NCBI RefSeq assembly: GCF_000332195.1
Contig: NZ_KB235922.1
Coordinates: 310,001 to 374,000 of the forward strand
Direction: 5' to 3'
DNA from: Pleurocapsa sp. PCC 7319
Lineage (GTDB): Bacteria; Cyanobacteriota; Cyanobacteriia; Cyanobacteriales; Xenococcaceae
DNA: 64,000 nucleotides
Both the position numbers and the translations under genes were made by a program. Below, one piece after another: positions 8,712 to 17,423 of the stretch (position 1 is its first letter; each line of letters opens with the position of its first letter). The notes beneath the pieces are model-generated. The model saw nothing but the letters and a program-made list of their open reading frames with translations. It did not search any database and had not been told where the DNA came from.

Positions 8712-10286
8712 TTACAAATCTCTGAGGTTGTTATTGGTCGGGGTGGGGCTATTGATGGGAGTGTTATTAGTCGGGCTACTGTTCTCTATCGGAGCATTCG
8801 GTAGTGGTGCAGAGGGAGTATTAGAAGTAGGTTCTGGGGTAGGGGATTGAAATTGATTTGCAGGTTGCTGATTGGCTTGATTTCTCAAGACTTTCTGGAC
8901 TTTATTCAAACTATCATTAGCCACGTTGTAGCTTTCGTTATCTCCCTGTTGAAAAAACAGTTCCGCGGCCTTTTTAAAATCTGTTACTGCCCCTTCAAAG
9001 TCTTTTTGATAGTAGCGAATGGCACCGCGATTATGATAGGACTTGCCGTAATCAGGATCGATTTTAATTGCCCGATCATAATCGGATAAAGCACCAGCAA
9101 TATCATCTAAATCTTCACGCACAATACCACGATTAAGATAAGACCAAGGATCGACAGGATTAATCCGCAAGGCATCATTATAATCGCTAAGTGCCTCTTG
9201 TTTATTTCCTAGTCTATAGTTAGCCAAGCCACGACTAAAATAAGCTAAAGCAAAATTAGGATTAACTTCCAGGGCACGGTCGTAATTAGCGATCGCTGAA
9301 TTAATATCTCTTTGGGTATAGTCAATCAAGCCTTGATAATATACTGCTAAGGCATTGTTCGGATTTGCTTTTGATGCCTCAATCAGGTAATCATTTGCCC
9401 TGGAAGTATCTCCACTTTGAAGCAACTCAATTCCTTCGACGTATTTTTTCGTTGCTTCAACTTTTTTGGTTGCTTCAACGCTGACTTCTCCTCCTTCTTC
9501 TGCTGGTTCTGGTTCGGGCTTACCACCATCCACAATTAAGTCTGCCTTATTTAAACCGGCAATAGCTAAAGATGTGAGAAAGGTATCGATGGGAATAGCT
9601 GCATTGAAGCCTGTTTTCAGAGGTTCTGGAATACTAGAAGACTCATTTTTGACACTGCCAATCACATCTCCTTGTCCATGAATACCAATTAAATGACCAC
9701 TGGTATCAAATACCGGTCCCCCGCTCATCCCTCGGCGAGTTAAAGCTTGATAACGCATCGCATAACCTTCAGGAGCACTTTCGCGAATACTAGTAACCAT
9801 GCCAGTGGTAAATTCGTGTTCGCGGTTAGCTTCAACGTCTATCGCTAGAGGAAAGCCAGAAACATAGACATTTGCTCCCGCAGTAGCATATTGTGAATCA
9901 CCAAAAGTTACTAAGGGATAGGCATCATTCGCTTCAAAGGTGACAACTGCCAAATCCAATCCTGTCTCTTCCTTAAGGCTTTTTACAGTACTAACAGAAT
10001 ATTGCTCTGTTCCAATTTTGATGATGTAGCCTACATTAGGATTGACAACAACGTGATTGGCAGTAAGCACAGTATAGCTATTACCCTGATTAGCAATCAG
10101 GACCCCCGAACCACCGGGAATGCCCAAAGTATTATCAATTTTAACTGTAGTTTCGATGGCGATCGCCGCAATTTCCGTGGCGCTTTTGGCTATGACCTTT
10201 GCTGGAGTTAATACCAAAGTTGCAGCTACAGTTGTCCCTGCAATAACACTTGTTATTAGACCAGAATTAAAAAATAAACGATTCAT
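8712..10286 (-). CDS. Secreted trypsin-like serine protease with TPR repeats
   Basis: 524 residues. An N-terminal hydrophobic signal or anchor (~8-32) is followed by a trypsin-like fold with the triad His78 (LTANHVVV), Asp111 (LDLAVV) and Ser188 (RRGMSGGP), as in Deg/HtrA-like proteases but with no PDZ. From ~275 to ~440 run about five TPR units (for example the GLANYRLGNKQEALSDYNDA type). The end is a Pro/Thr/Asn-rich low-complexity tail closing in NNNLRDL, the same last four residues as the kinase on the opposite strand. It should act in the periplasm or thylakoid lumen on an unknown substrate. The second protease lies 6 bp upstream, so they are co-transcribed. Confidence 0.92.
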   Translation of the reverse strand: MNRLFFNSGLITSVIAGTTVAATLVLTPAKVIAKSATEIAAIAIETTVKIDNTLGIPGGSGVLIANQGNSYTVLTANHVVVNPNVGYIIKIGTEQYSVSTVKSLKEETGLDLAVVTFEANDAYPLVTFGDSQYATAGANVYVSGFPLAIDVEANREHEFTTGMVTSIRESAPEGYAMRYQALTRRGMSGGPVFDTSGHLIGIHGQGDVIGSVKNESSSIPEPLKTGFNAAIPIDTFLTSLAIAGLNKADLIVDGGKPEPEPAEEGGEVSVEATKKVEATKKYVEGIELLQSGDTSRANDYLIEASKANPNNALAVYYQGLIDYTQRDINSAIANYDRALEVNPNFALAYFSRGLANYRLGNKQEALSDYNDALRINPVDPWSYLNRGIVREDLDDIAGALSDYDRAIKIDPDYGKSYHNRGAIRYYQKDFEGAVTDFKKAAELFFQQGDNESYNVANDSLNKVQKVLRNQANQQPANQFQSPTPEPTSNTPSAPLPNAPIENSSPTNNTPINSPTPTNNNLRDL

Positions 10287-10292
10287 TTCAAA

Positions 10293-11147
10293 CTAATTTT
10301 GTGCTGCTTGAGAGGTCAGTTGCAAATAGCTGGTAATAGGAATTCCCCAACTAGAATTAATCATGGTTTCCAACATTTCAGGACTAGGTTCGCTCCCATC
10401 TTCAAAAGTGTATACGCCAAAATCAGGATCACGATATTTCCCTCGACCATGAACCCCAATTACAAAACCTTTGGCGTTAAAAATCGGTCCTCCACTCATC
10501 CCTATTTCAGTATCGTTGGTATAGCCCAAGTGATAACCTTCGGGTAAAGATTTAGGGGGAATCAAAGATACTTCACCTTGAGTTAAGCGAAATGCCTCAA
10601 CTCCTAAAGCGATCGTATCGGTTGAACCGTCCTGTTTATACAGAGGAAATCCTGCTGCATAGATTTTTTCTCCTACTTCTGGATTGCTAGTAGCCAAAGT
10701 AGCTACCTGATAATTATTAGGACTTTGAAATTGAACAATCGCCAAATCCAAATTACCTACTTGTTGTGGCGGTTGTAGCAATGGATATATCTGACCATCT
10801 GCAGCTAGTACCTGAATGCTATTACTAGTGGCAACTACGTGCCAATTAGTCAAAATAGTATAGGTCTGCCCTTGTTGATTAATAATGACCCCAGTGCCAG
10901 CAGCATTATCTTGGACAATTCTGACAGTGGTAGACTGGGCCAGATCGTATATATCTTGACTATAAGTCTCGTCAGGTAGAACATAACTAGGTACGGCTTC
11001 GGTTTGACCAGATTGGGTTGACCCTAAACTGATCCCAAGTAATAAAGCTATCAGTAATACCTTTAATCCCCAACGATAGTTTTTAAGCAAAGACCAGACT
11101 GCATTTTGTAAAATCTTCTGTTTCAATTGTTTTCGCTCAATTTTCAA
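10293..11147 (-). CDS. Trypsin-like serine protease, membrane-anchored
   Basis: 284 residues. A basic N-terminus and one hydrophobic helix (~28-43) act as signal anchor. The protease domain has His103 (LTNWHVVA), Asp134 (GNLDLAIV) and Ser218 (EIGMSGGP). It is a compact S1-type protease without PDZ or TPR, a close relative of the catalytic domain of the gene 6 bp downstream. It starts 22 bp downstream of the COP23 gene stop, so COP23, this protease and the TPR protease form a three-gene minus-strand operon. Substrate unknown. Confidence 0.9.
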   Translation of the reverse strand: MKIERKQLKQKILQNAVWSLLKNYRWGLKVLLIALLLGISLGSTQSGQTEAVPSYVLPDETYSQDIYDLAQSTTVRIVQDNAAGTGVIINQQGQTYTILTNWHVVATSNSIQVLAADGQIYPLLQPPQQVGNLDLAIVQFQSPNNYQVATLATSNPEVGEKIYAAGFPLYKQDGSTDTIALGVEAFRLTQGEVSLIPPKSLPEGYHLGYTNDTEIGMSGGPIFNAKGFVIGVHGRGKYRDPDFGVYTFEDGSEPSPEMLETMINSSWGIPITSYLQLTSQAAQN

Positions 11148-11169
11148 TCTGTTTGGTCAGAATACTTGC

Positions 11170-11835
11170 TTATAATTCTCTGTGGGTCTCAGGAATATTT
11201 GGTTGGGAACCGGAAGGTTGTGGTGCCGTAGGCTGTGGTGTCGTAGGCTGAGGACGGGAAGGTTGCTCGGCATTGGGTTGAGTTGTAGATTGGGTTGTCG
11301 TTTCCTCTAGTCTGGAACCCACATCAATATAAGGAATTGCGGTGACTGATTCATAATTCGACTGCAAGCCTTCATCTCCTTTGCGCCAAGCAAAGAGATT
11401 ATTTAATGCTTTTAGTCCATCTTGTCCTGGTTTGAGAGTATAAATAATTCCTTCGCAAGGACCTTGATCTTGACTGGCGACACAAATAACGGATTGATTG
11501 TTAACCGTACCCAAAGTCACATATTTTAGTTTCTTATTTTTGCGATAAGTTTCTAAACGAGAGCTAACCTCTTGGCAACGTGCATTAGGACTCCATCCAG
11601 AACCAGAAAAATGATCGCTTACCCATTGAATCCAGGGTTCGGGAGTTCCTTGACTATTTTGATATATAGTTGTAGGGTTATCTCCGCTGGTATCGCAACG
11701 AAAACCAGACTGAACAACAGGAGTCTGATTTGCTGGTATCTGAGTTTGATTAGGTAACTGAGCTAGGCTAGGTAGAGCGATCGCAGCCAAGCAGCTTGCA
11801 ATAGTCAGGGAAACCGAATTGATCTTATGTTTCAT
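11170..11835 (-). CDS. COP23-domain secreted protein
   Basis: 221 residues from the ATG at 11835; an upstream in-frame start at 11874 would add 13 residues but breaks the signal-peptide shape. The signal peptide is MKHKINS then a hydrophobic stretch ending PSLA-Q. The mature part holds the COP23 pattern: FRCDTSGDNPTTI, then W-x-x-W-V-S, VICVASQDQGPCEGIIYTL and LNNLFAWRKG, with paired Cys. COP23 is a cyanobacterial family named after a circadian-oscillating membrane protein; its activity is not known. The Pro/Gln/Thr-rich tail ends in ETHREL, similar to the LRDL endings of the kinase and the TPR protease. First gene of the operon. Confidence 0.85.
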   Translation of the reverse strand: MKHKINSVSLTIASCLAAIALPSLAQLPNQTQIPANQTPVVQSGFRCDTSGDNPTTIYQNSQGTPEPWIQWVSDHFSGSGWSPNARCQEVSSRLETYRKNKKLKYVTLGTVNNQSVICVASQDQGPCEGIIYTLKPGQDGLKALNNLFAWRKGDEGLQSNYESVTAIPYIDVGSRLEETTTQSTTQPNAEQPSRPQPTTPQPTAPQPSGSQPNIPETHREL

Positions 11836-12166
11836 AGCCAAATATATCATCTCAAATAGGTGTTTGAAATCCAAATCATTCCACTTACAAAAATACTTAT
11901 TTAAAGTGTTTAAAATTGATATGAATTTACCGATATTAAATATGCAATGCTATTTATTTCAAATAACCACTGAAATTGCATGATTTTAATCATAAGACAA
12001 ATTCTATTGGTAAATCGTATTAATGTATCTGTTTAACAACAATTTTTTAACTTTTAGGACAAGGAGTTCCTTTTTCAGTTCTAAAGAGAAGGTAATATTT
12101 TGATTAAGTTATATTTTTCTACTTTGTCTTGGTATTGTGCGATCGCCAAACCGATCAAATCACTTT
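11836..12166. other. Intergenic, no gene seen
   Basis: 331 bp of AT-rich DNA between the COP23 gene start and the stop of the Uma2 gene, both on the minus strand. It should hold the promoter of the COP23-protease operon. No small ORF with a credible ribosome site, RNA gene or clear terminator was found. Confidence 0.4.
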
Positions 12167-12754
12167 TTACTCGAACTCAATGCGATTATAAAGTTCATCT
12201 AAACTTATTTCAAACTCAAACGAATCAAAGACAATCTTGGCTTCACTCCCAGCATATTCTGACAATACCCATTGATTAGAGTCATTTTTGGCAAATTTCT
12301 CTACTTGCATTGCCGTCTGACTAATCACAAGATATTCCCTAAAACTAGGAATAGTACGATACATTCTGAACTTATCACCACGGTCATATTTTTCAGTGGA
12401 GTCAGATAAAACCTCTGTAATCATTAAAGGATTAACAATGGTATCCTGACGATTTTCAGCAAATACCAAAGGTGTATTAACTACCATCACATCTGGATAG
12501 GTATATAAACGACAATTAGGTATCCATAAGCGTAAGTCGCTCATAAAAATATCAAAAGAAGTACCTCTTAAAGCAAAATTAAGTGCGCTACTCAAATTTA
12601 AGGCGATTTTGTTATGATTGGGTTTGCCACCTGCCATAGGTATAATTTGTCCAGCAAAATATTCGCTTTTGTATTCAGCCTGAGTTTCTAGTTCAAAATA
12701 TTCTTCAGGAGTGTAATAGGTTTTAGTTGAAACTTGCATGATCGTGATTGTCAT
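12167..12754 (-). CDS. Uma2 family (DUF820) putative endonuclease
   Basis: 195 residues, typical length for Uma2/DUF820, a PD-(D/E)XK-like family hugely expanded in cyanobacteria. Visible family features are YTPEEYFELE, EYFAGQIIPMAGGKPNHN, PDVMVV (Asp), ITEVLSDSTEKYDRGDKF (Glu) and the SFREYLVISQ strand. The true role is unresolved: proposals include nuclease or mobile-element-derived function. It stands alone on the minus strand downstream of devC and a heptamer array, in the slot where devA would be expected. Confidence 0.92.
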   Translation of the reverse strand: MTITIMQVSTKTYYTPEEYFELETQAEYKSEYFAGQIIPMAGGKPNHNKIALNLSSALNFALRGTSFDIFMSDLRLWIPNCRLYTYPDVMVVNTPLVFAENRQDTIVNPLMITEVLSDSTEKYDRGDKFRMYRTIPSFREYLVISQTAMQVEKFAKNDSNQWVLSEYAGSEAKIVFDSFEFEISLDELYNRIEFE

Positions 12755-12785
12755 TCATGAATTAATTATAAACAGGCTTCAATGA

Positions 12786-12890
12786 CTAATAGCTAATGGC
12801 TAACGGCTAATGGCTAATGGCTAATGGCTAATGGCTAATGGCTAATGGCTAATGGCTAACGGCTAATGGCTAATGGCTAATGGCTAATAG
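12786..12890. repeat. 15-unit heptamer array (CTAATGG)
   Basis: Fifteen head-to-tail 7-bp units. Eleven are CTAATGG, two CTAACGG, and the first and last CTAATAG. It fills the gap between devC and the Uma2 gene. Its unit count is the highest in the window. Not a multiple of a codon frame in any gene. Confidence 0.9.
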
Positions 12891-12895
12891 CTTCT

Positions 12896-14128
12896 TTAAT
12901 AAAAAATATCAGCAGGATCGGCAGTACGAAGCTTTTTCATAGCGATCGCCCCAGAGATCATACACATGACTACATTTAGAGTAAAAACCTGTAAGGTAAT
13001 ACCCAACTCCATGCTGACAGGAAGTTCCACAAATTCGGCTAAAAGATAGTAAATACCGTGAGAAGCCAAATATCCAGGAATAAAACCCATCATTGCTAAA
13101 ATTAGAGACTCTTGCAGCACTACTAAGGACAAGTCACGATCTTTGTACCCCATTGCTTTGAGGGTGGCATATTCAGGCAGGTGTTCACTAACATCGGTAT
13201 AAATCACCTGATACACAACAACAATTCCGACAATAAAGCCGATCGCCGCACCAAAATTAAGTACTTTACCCTCAGGCCATTGAGCAACATAATCCTGTTC
13301 TCCTTGGGACAATTCTGCTGGGGTTAAAACTTTAATATCTTTACTAAGATTTTTTTGAATTCGTTGAATTACAGCTTGGGGATTAGCTCCTGGCTGAAGA
13401 GAAAGCACTCCTAAGTTAACATCTTCCAATCTTTCTAATCCCTGCATCTGTCCAAAATTCCAGTCGCTCATTACTGCCCTTCCCTCATCGTAAAAGGTAC
13501 TGCCAAGACTAAATAATCCCACTACAGTAACTTTGCGATTACTCATAATGCTAGACGCATGACCTTCGCTGGCAAAGACTTGTGGAATATTACCTAATTT
13601 CTCTTTCGCTAGGCGATCGTACAAAATTCCCCCAGGTACAGCTAATAAATCAAGGTGCTGATTAATTTCAGGAATTTTGAATACTGGTTTGGTCGGATTA
13701 AATGCCAGCATTTGTATCCGTGAAGACTGCGGTGGTTGAGCAGCACTATCACTTATTTCATCTGAAGACTTTAGCAATTTGGGATCGACCCATTTGCCCG
13801 TCTCTACATAAAGAGGGCGAGCATCAGCAACCCCTTCAATAGCATCTGCTTGATAAAGATAAATACTGGGAAAAGAACTATTTCTAATATTTTCTGAATA
13901 AGAAGAAAGAAGATAAAGATCGCCGTTGAGATTTTGAGGTAATAAAGTTACTCCGTCGAATAACATTGCCCTAATGCCCAACTGAGTAAAAATTAGAATA
14001 ATCGAAAATGCTACCCCCAAAATTGCCACCGTCAAACGGATTTTTTGATGGGATAGCTGTAACCAAGCCAGAGGAGTTCGGCGGAGGTAAGAGTTGATTT
14101 TCAGAAACAGTAGATATATTGGTTTCAC
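12896..14128 (-). CDS. devC: DevC-type ABC exporter permease
   Basis: 410 residues. FtsX-like permease of the DevC family: one N-terminal membrane helix (~29-50), a large extracytoplasmic domain with NLNGDLYLLSSYSENIRNS and ADARPLYVETGKWVDP, then three C-terminal helices with PEYATLKAMGYKDRDL. DevBCA exporters couple this permease to a membrane-fusion protein (DevB), an ATPase (DevA) and TolC to move glycolipids or other products across the envelope. The devB partner lies 30 bp upstream. No devA follows: the next sequence is the heptamer array and a Uma2 gene. The ATPase must be elsewhere or lost. Confidence 0.92.
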   Translation of the reverse strand: MKPIYLLFLKINSYLRRTPLAWLQLSHQKIRLTVAILGVAFSIILIFTQLGIRAMLFDGVTLLPQNLNGDLYLLSSYSENIRNSSFPSIYLYQADAIEGVADARPLYVETGKWVDPKLLKSSDEISDSAAQPPQSSRIQMLAFNPTKPVFKIPEINQHLDLLAVPGGILYDRLAKEKLGNIPQVFASEGHASSIMSNRKVTVVGLFSLGSTFYDEGRAVMSDWNFGQMQGLERLEDVNLGVLSLQPGANPQAVIQRIQKNLSKDIKVLTPAELSQGEQDYVAQWPEGKVLNFGAAIGFIVGIVVVYQVIYTDVSEHLPEYATLKAMGYKDRDLSLVVLQESLILAMMGFIPGYLASHGIYYLLAEFVELPVSMELGITLQVFTLNVVMCMISGAIAMKKLRTADPADIFY

Positions 14129-14131
14129 TGC

Positions 14132-14159
14132 CAGTAATCAGTAATCAGTAATCAGTAAT
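14132..14159. repeat. Heptamer array (CAGTAAT) between devB and devC
   Basis: Four tandem CAGTAAT units fill nearly the whole gap between the devB stop and the devC start. Same 7-bp period as other arrays in this window; here it lies inside a two-gene operon. Confidence 0.85.
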
Positions 14160-15346
14160 CAATTATCAATTTCAACTCTTACTCTCATATTGGTAAGATT
14201 AGTAACTTTTTTGCTATCTTCAGGATTGATGCGAATTTTTACTTCGACAATTCGAGAATTTTCGTCTTGAGTAGGATCTTCAGAAGCTTCCGATAATTGT
14301 TTGGCTCCCACCTGTAAACCCAAGTGTTCTACAGTTCCCTTGAGGTTTCCTGCAAATCCACCATACTCACTACTTATGGTGGCTGGTTGTCCAATACGTA
14401 CTTTACTAATATCAGTTTCATATACTTCGGCGATCGCATACATTTCATGGGTTCGACCTAATTCGACAATTCCCCGCTGGGTGTTGACCTGTTCCCCAAC
14501 CCGAGTATTGATTCGTAATATTTGACCAGCAATAGGTACTTTGACCTTAGTATCTTCCAGATCTGCCCTACGCTGTTTGACGGCAATAATGGCTCTTTCT
14601 AACTCTATCTCTGCCACTCTGACATCGACTGGTCTAATTTCTTCTAATTTGGCTAAATTTTCTCTTTCTTGATTTATTTCTTCCTTTAAGGTTTGCTCAG
14701 TATTATTTAATTGTGCTTTTCTTTCATTTAAATTTGCTTGAGCCGTCTCTAACTGCTCTCTAACTTGATCTAGAGTTTGCTGGCTCACTGCTCCCTGATC
14801 CCTTAAAGTTTGGTTACGCTCAAAGGTTATCTGAGCCTGTCTGAGTTGTGCTGTTGCTGAAGCGATCGCCGCTTGTTTTTCTTGAGTTTCGTTCCGCAAT
14901 TGTGATTCTAGACGAGAAATATTGGCTTTCTGTGCAGCTAATTCTGCCTGTTTGGTCTCCCCTGCCCGAGTTTGTTCTAATTTAGCTTTAGCTAGTTCAA
15001 CATTTTTTTCTGCTTCTTCTAAATCTCTTTCACGATTTTCAAAACCCTGAAGAATAGCAATTACTTGATTTTTCTCCACGCGATCGCCCTCTTCAACTAG
15101 GATTTGATTAACTCGACTATCTTCAGCGTTAGTCACCGAGAGTTTAATTACTTCCCCTCTCGGAATTAATTTACCTAAGGCGACTACTTGTTTAGGTCGC
15201 TGAACTTGAGTTTGAGCTTCTGCATCGACATCCTGTAATTGAGTCTGAGAATTAGCATTACAAGCAGTAGTTAGAACCAGAAAACTAAGGATAACACCAC
15301 ACTTACTAACAAAATTTAGCCAGCGATTGAAATTAAAAAGGAACAT
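14159..15346 (-). CDS. devB: DevB-type membrane fusion protein (HlyD family), lipoprotein
   Basis: 395 residues. The N-terminal hydrophobic segment ends in a lipobox (LVLTTAC), so it is probably lipid-anchored. A biotinyl-lipoyl-like half motif (VNQILVEEGDRVEKNQVIAIL) is followed by a long coiled-coil hairpin (~110-240), the second lipoyl half (KVPIAGQILRINTRVGEQV) and a beta-barrel (AIAEVYETDISKVRIGQ). This is the DevB/HlyD layout linking an inner-membrane ABC permease to an outer-membrane channel. It is the first gene of the devB-devC pair; an acetyltransferase gene ends 11 bp upstream on the same strand. Confidence 0.92.
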   Translation of the reverse strand: MFLFNFNRWLNFVSKCGVILSFLVLTTACNANSQTQLQDVDAEAQTQVQRPKQVVALGKLIPRGEVIKLSVTNAEDSRVNQILVEEGDRVEKNQVIAILQGFENRERDLEEAEKNVELAKAKLEQTRAGETKQAELAAQKANISRLESQLRNETQEKQAAIASATAQLRQAQITFERNQTLRDQGAVSQQTLDQVREQLETAQANLNERKAQLNNTEQTLKEEINQERENLAKLEEIRPVDVRVAEIELERAIIAVKQRRADLEDTKVKVPIAGQILRINTRVGEQVNTQRGIVELGRTHEMYAIAEVYETDISKVRIGQPATISSEYGGFAGNLKGTVEHLGLQVGAKQLSEASEDPTQDENSRIVEVKIRINPEDSKKVTNLTNMRVRVEIDN

Positions 15347-15357
15347 AAGAAAGCTAA

Positions 15358-15999
15358 TTAATCCTTGCTGTTCGCTAATAAAAGAGCATTAATATCGGCA
15401 GCAACAATCTTTTCCAGATTGGCTGATATTTTTTTAATATCCCAATTCCACCAAGCAACTTCTAGTAATATTTTGATAATCTCATCGGTAAATCTTTGCT
15501 TAATAATATTGGCAGGATTACCGCCAACAATGGTGTATGGAGGTACATCATTAACTACAACTGATTTAGCAGCAACGATCGCCCCATCGCCTATAGTGAC
15601 TCCTGGCATAATAATCGATTCGTAACCAAGCCAGACATCGTTACCTACAATAGTGTCACCCTTAAAAGGTAACTCATTTTCCTGTGGTGTTGCCTTTTCC
15701 CAACCTTTACCAAAGATATAAAAAGGATAGGTAGAAAATCCAGATATTTGATGATTTGCCCCATTCATAATAAATTTTATGCCTCTAGCCAAAGCGCAAA
15801 ACTTACCAATGATTAATTTGTCTTTGCTAAATGGATAATGATAGAGAACATTGCGTTCAAAATTTTCTGAATCTTCTGGGTCATCATAATATGTATAGTC
15901 ACCAATAATTATCTTGGGGTTATTGACAGTGTTTTTGATAAAACAAATTTGGGGAAATCCTGACATTGGATGTTTATCATTTGGATTTGCGCCGTACAA
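15358..15999 (-). CDS. CatB/Vat-type O-acetyltransferase (left-handed beta-helix)
   Basis: 213 residues starting at TTG 15999, chosen because a strong ribosome site GGAGG (16005-16009) sits 5 bases upstream; a TTG at 16011 overlaps that site. Hexapeptide-repeat xenobiotic acyltransferase of the CatB/VatA group: IGDYTYYDDPEDSENF, the HYPF segment, KLIIGKFCALARGIKFIMNG with NGANHQISGFSTYPF (catalytic-His region), then IVGNDVWLGYESIIMPGVTIGDGAIVAAKSV repeats. It transfers acetyl from acetyl-CoA to a hydroxyl; the substrate could be an antibiotic or a cell-surface sugar. Located just upstream of devBC, possibly co-transcribed. Confidence 0.88.
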   Translation of the reverse strand: MYGANPNDKHPMSGFPQICFIKNTVNNPKIIIGDYTYYDDPEDSENFERNVLYHYPFSKDKLIIGKFCALARGIKFIMNGANHQISGFSTYPFYIFGKGWEKATPQENELPFKGDTIVGNDVWLGYESIIMPGVTIGDGAIVAAKSVVVNDVPPYTIVGGNPANIIKQRFTDEIIKILLEVAWWNWDIKKISANLEKIVAADINALLLANSKD

Positions 16000-16143
16000 A
16001 ACAACCTCCAACTATAAAACTTGACCACAATAAACTGAAATCTGGGGTAACAATTCTATTGAACGTCTAATGTCAATCAAATTAATGTCAATCAAATTCG
16101 TTATTTTAAGTAAAATTAGCTAGCAAAGTAGATATCTTAACTG

Positions 16144-16215
16144 AACTTTAGTTACGAAGGGGCTTGGGGAAGCCGTCATTTCCCCAACTGGGGGTCTGGG
16201 GGAAAGTTCCCCCAG
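16144..16215. repeat. Dispersed palindromic repeat
   Basis: Contains AACTTTAGTTACGAAGGGG (16144-16162), found again in inverted form at 22186-22204, and a 9-bp perfect stem CTGGGGGAA/TTCCCCCAG (16196-16204 with 16207-16215). Lies in the gap between the tsaD stop and the acetyltransferase start. A small non-coding repeat element of unknown origin. Confidence 0.55.
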
Positions 16216-16283
16216 AGAAAAATATAGTCTTAAAGAATAAATTACCTAATCAATAGTTCAGAACTAAGCATTGTTAATCCACA

Positions 16284-17327
16284 TTAAGCGTATTGATATA
16301 ATTGCATTACCTTTTCAATTGCCATTCGTGACTGCACATTCAAATTCAAAGATGAAGTATGTCCCAAATTAAAATGTTCTGCTGCGGCACAACCAATCAT
16401 GGCAGCATTATCAGTACAAAACTTCATCGGTGGAAAACATACCTGTAAGTCATGTTTTTCGGCTGCTTGTTGCAGATATTTTCTTAAACCACTGTTGGCT
16501 GCTACGCCACCACCAATGGCAATTGTGTTCAAATTATGATCTAGGGCGCACTTTATGCTACGTCGAGTCAAAACTCTGGCTACGGTATCTTGAAAACTCG
16601 CTGCAATATCGGCAACAGGGATTTCTCCTTGGGATTCTAGTTTCTCGACTAATCTTAATACTGCCGTTTTCATTCCGCTAAAGCTGAAGTCGTAGGGATG
16701 ATAACCCCCCTCAGGTAATGAAATTCTACCTTCTGGTAATTGATAGGCTCTAGGGTTGCCTTGTTCCGCCAGGCGATCAATTATAGGACCCCCTGGATAT
16801 CCTAGATTTAATAATCGGGCTACCTTATCAAATGCTTCCCCTGCTGCATCATCTCTAGTTGCCCCCAACAGTTTATATTCTCCATAGTCTTTAACATAAA
16901 TACTGCTGGTATGACCGCCAGAAACCAAAAGACACAAAAAAGGTGGTTGTAATTCAGGTTGAGCCAGATAAGAGGCATAAATATGCCCTTCTAAATGATG
17001 CACTCCCAAAAATGGCTTATTGTGAATCATCGCTAGAGTTTTGGCTGCTGCCACCCCTACCAGTAAAGCTCCCACCAAACCAGGAGTACAGGTAGCTGCG
17101 ATCGCATCAATCTGTTGCCAATCGATTTGCGCCTCAGATATTGCCTGGGCGATACAGGGATTGATAATTTCTAAGTGTTGCCTCGAGGCTAATTCCGGTA
17201 CAACGCCACCATAAATTCGATGAAGTTCAATCTGAGAAGAAACAATACTACTTAAAACTTGACGATTCTTAACGATTGCCACCGCAGTTTCGTCACAACT
17301 TGTTTCGATCGCTAAAATTGTTGCCAT
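16284..17327 (-). CDS. tsaD: tRNA N6-threonylcarbamoyladenosine transferase TsaD
   Basis: 347 residues, full length. Transfers threonylcarbamoyl to A37 of ANN-decoding tRNAs, with TsaB/TsaE. Shows the ASKHA-type start [14 protein letters not shown], the metal-binding [10 protein letters not shown] (HxxxH), [32 protein letters not shown] and [13 protein letters not shown], plus a late CTDNAAMI with the metal Asp. Divergent from psaF, whose start lies 96 bp away, so the two promoters share this gap. Confidence 0.97.
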   Translation of the reverse strand: MATILAIETSCDETAVAIVKNRQVLSSIVSSQIELHRIYGGVVPELASRQHLEIINPCIAQAISEAQIDWQQIDAIAATCTPGLVGALLVGVAAAKTLAMIHNKPFLGVHHLEGHIYASYLAQPELQPPFLCLLVSGGHTSSIYVKDYGEYKLLGATRDDAAGEAFDKVARLLNLGYPGGPIIDRLAEQGNPRAYQLPEGRISLPEGGYHPYDFSFSGMKTAVLRLVEKLESQGEIPVADIAASFQDTVARVLTRRSIKCALDHNLNTIAIGGGVAANSGLRKYLQQAAEKHDLQVCFPPMKFCTDNAAMIGCAAAEHFNLGHTSSLNLNVQSRMAIEKVMQLYQYA

Positions 17328-17423
17328 CCTTTGATAAGTTTATCTATTAGTTAGCGTCTAACAAATATCTAGACGCTTGATGTTCAAACACAATTATTAT
17401 CTGTCACAAAAGGAAACATATTC

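Noticed and set aside
12786-12890. Possible CRISPR array
   Set aside because: The units are 7 bp and directly adjacent with no unique spacers, so it is a simple tandem repeat.
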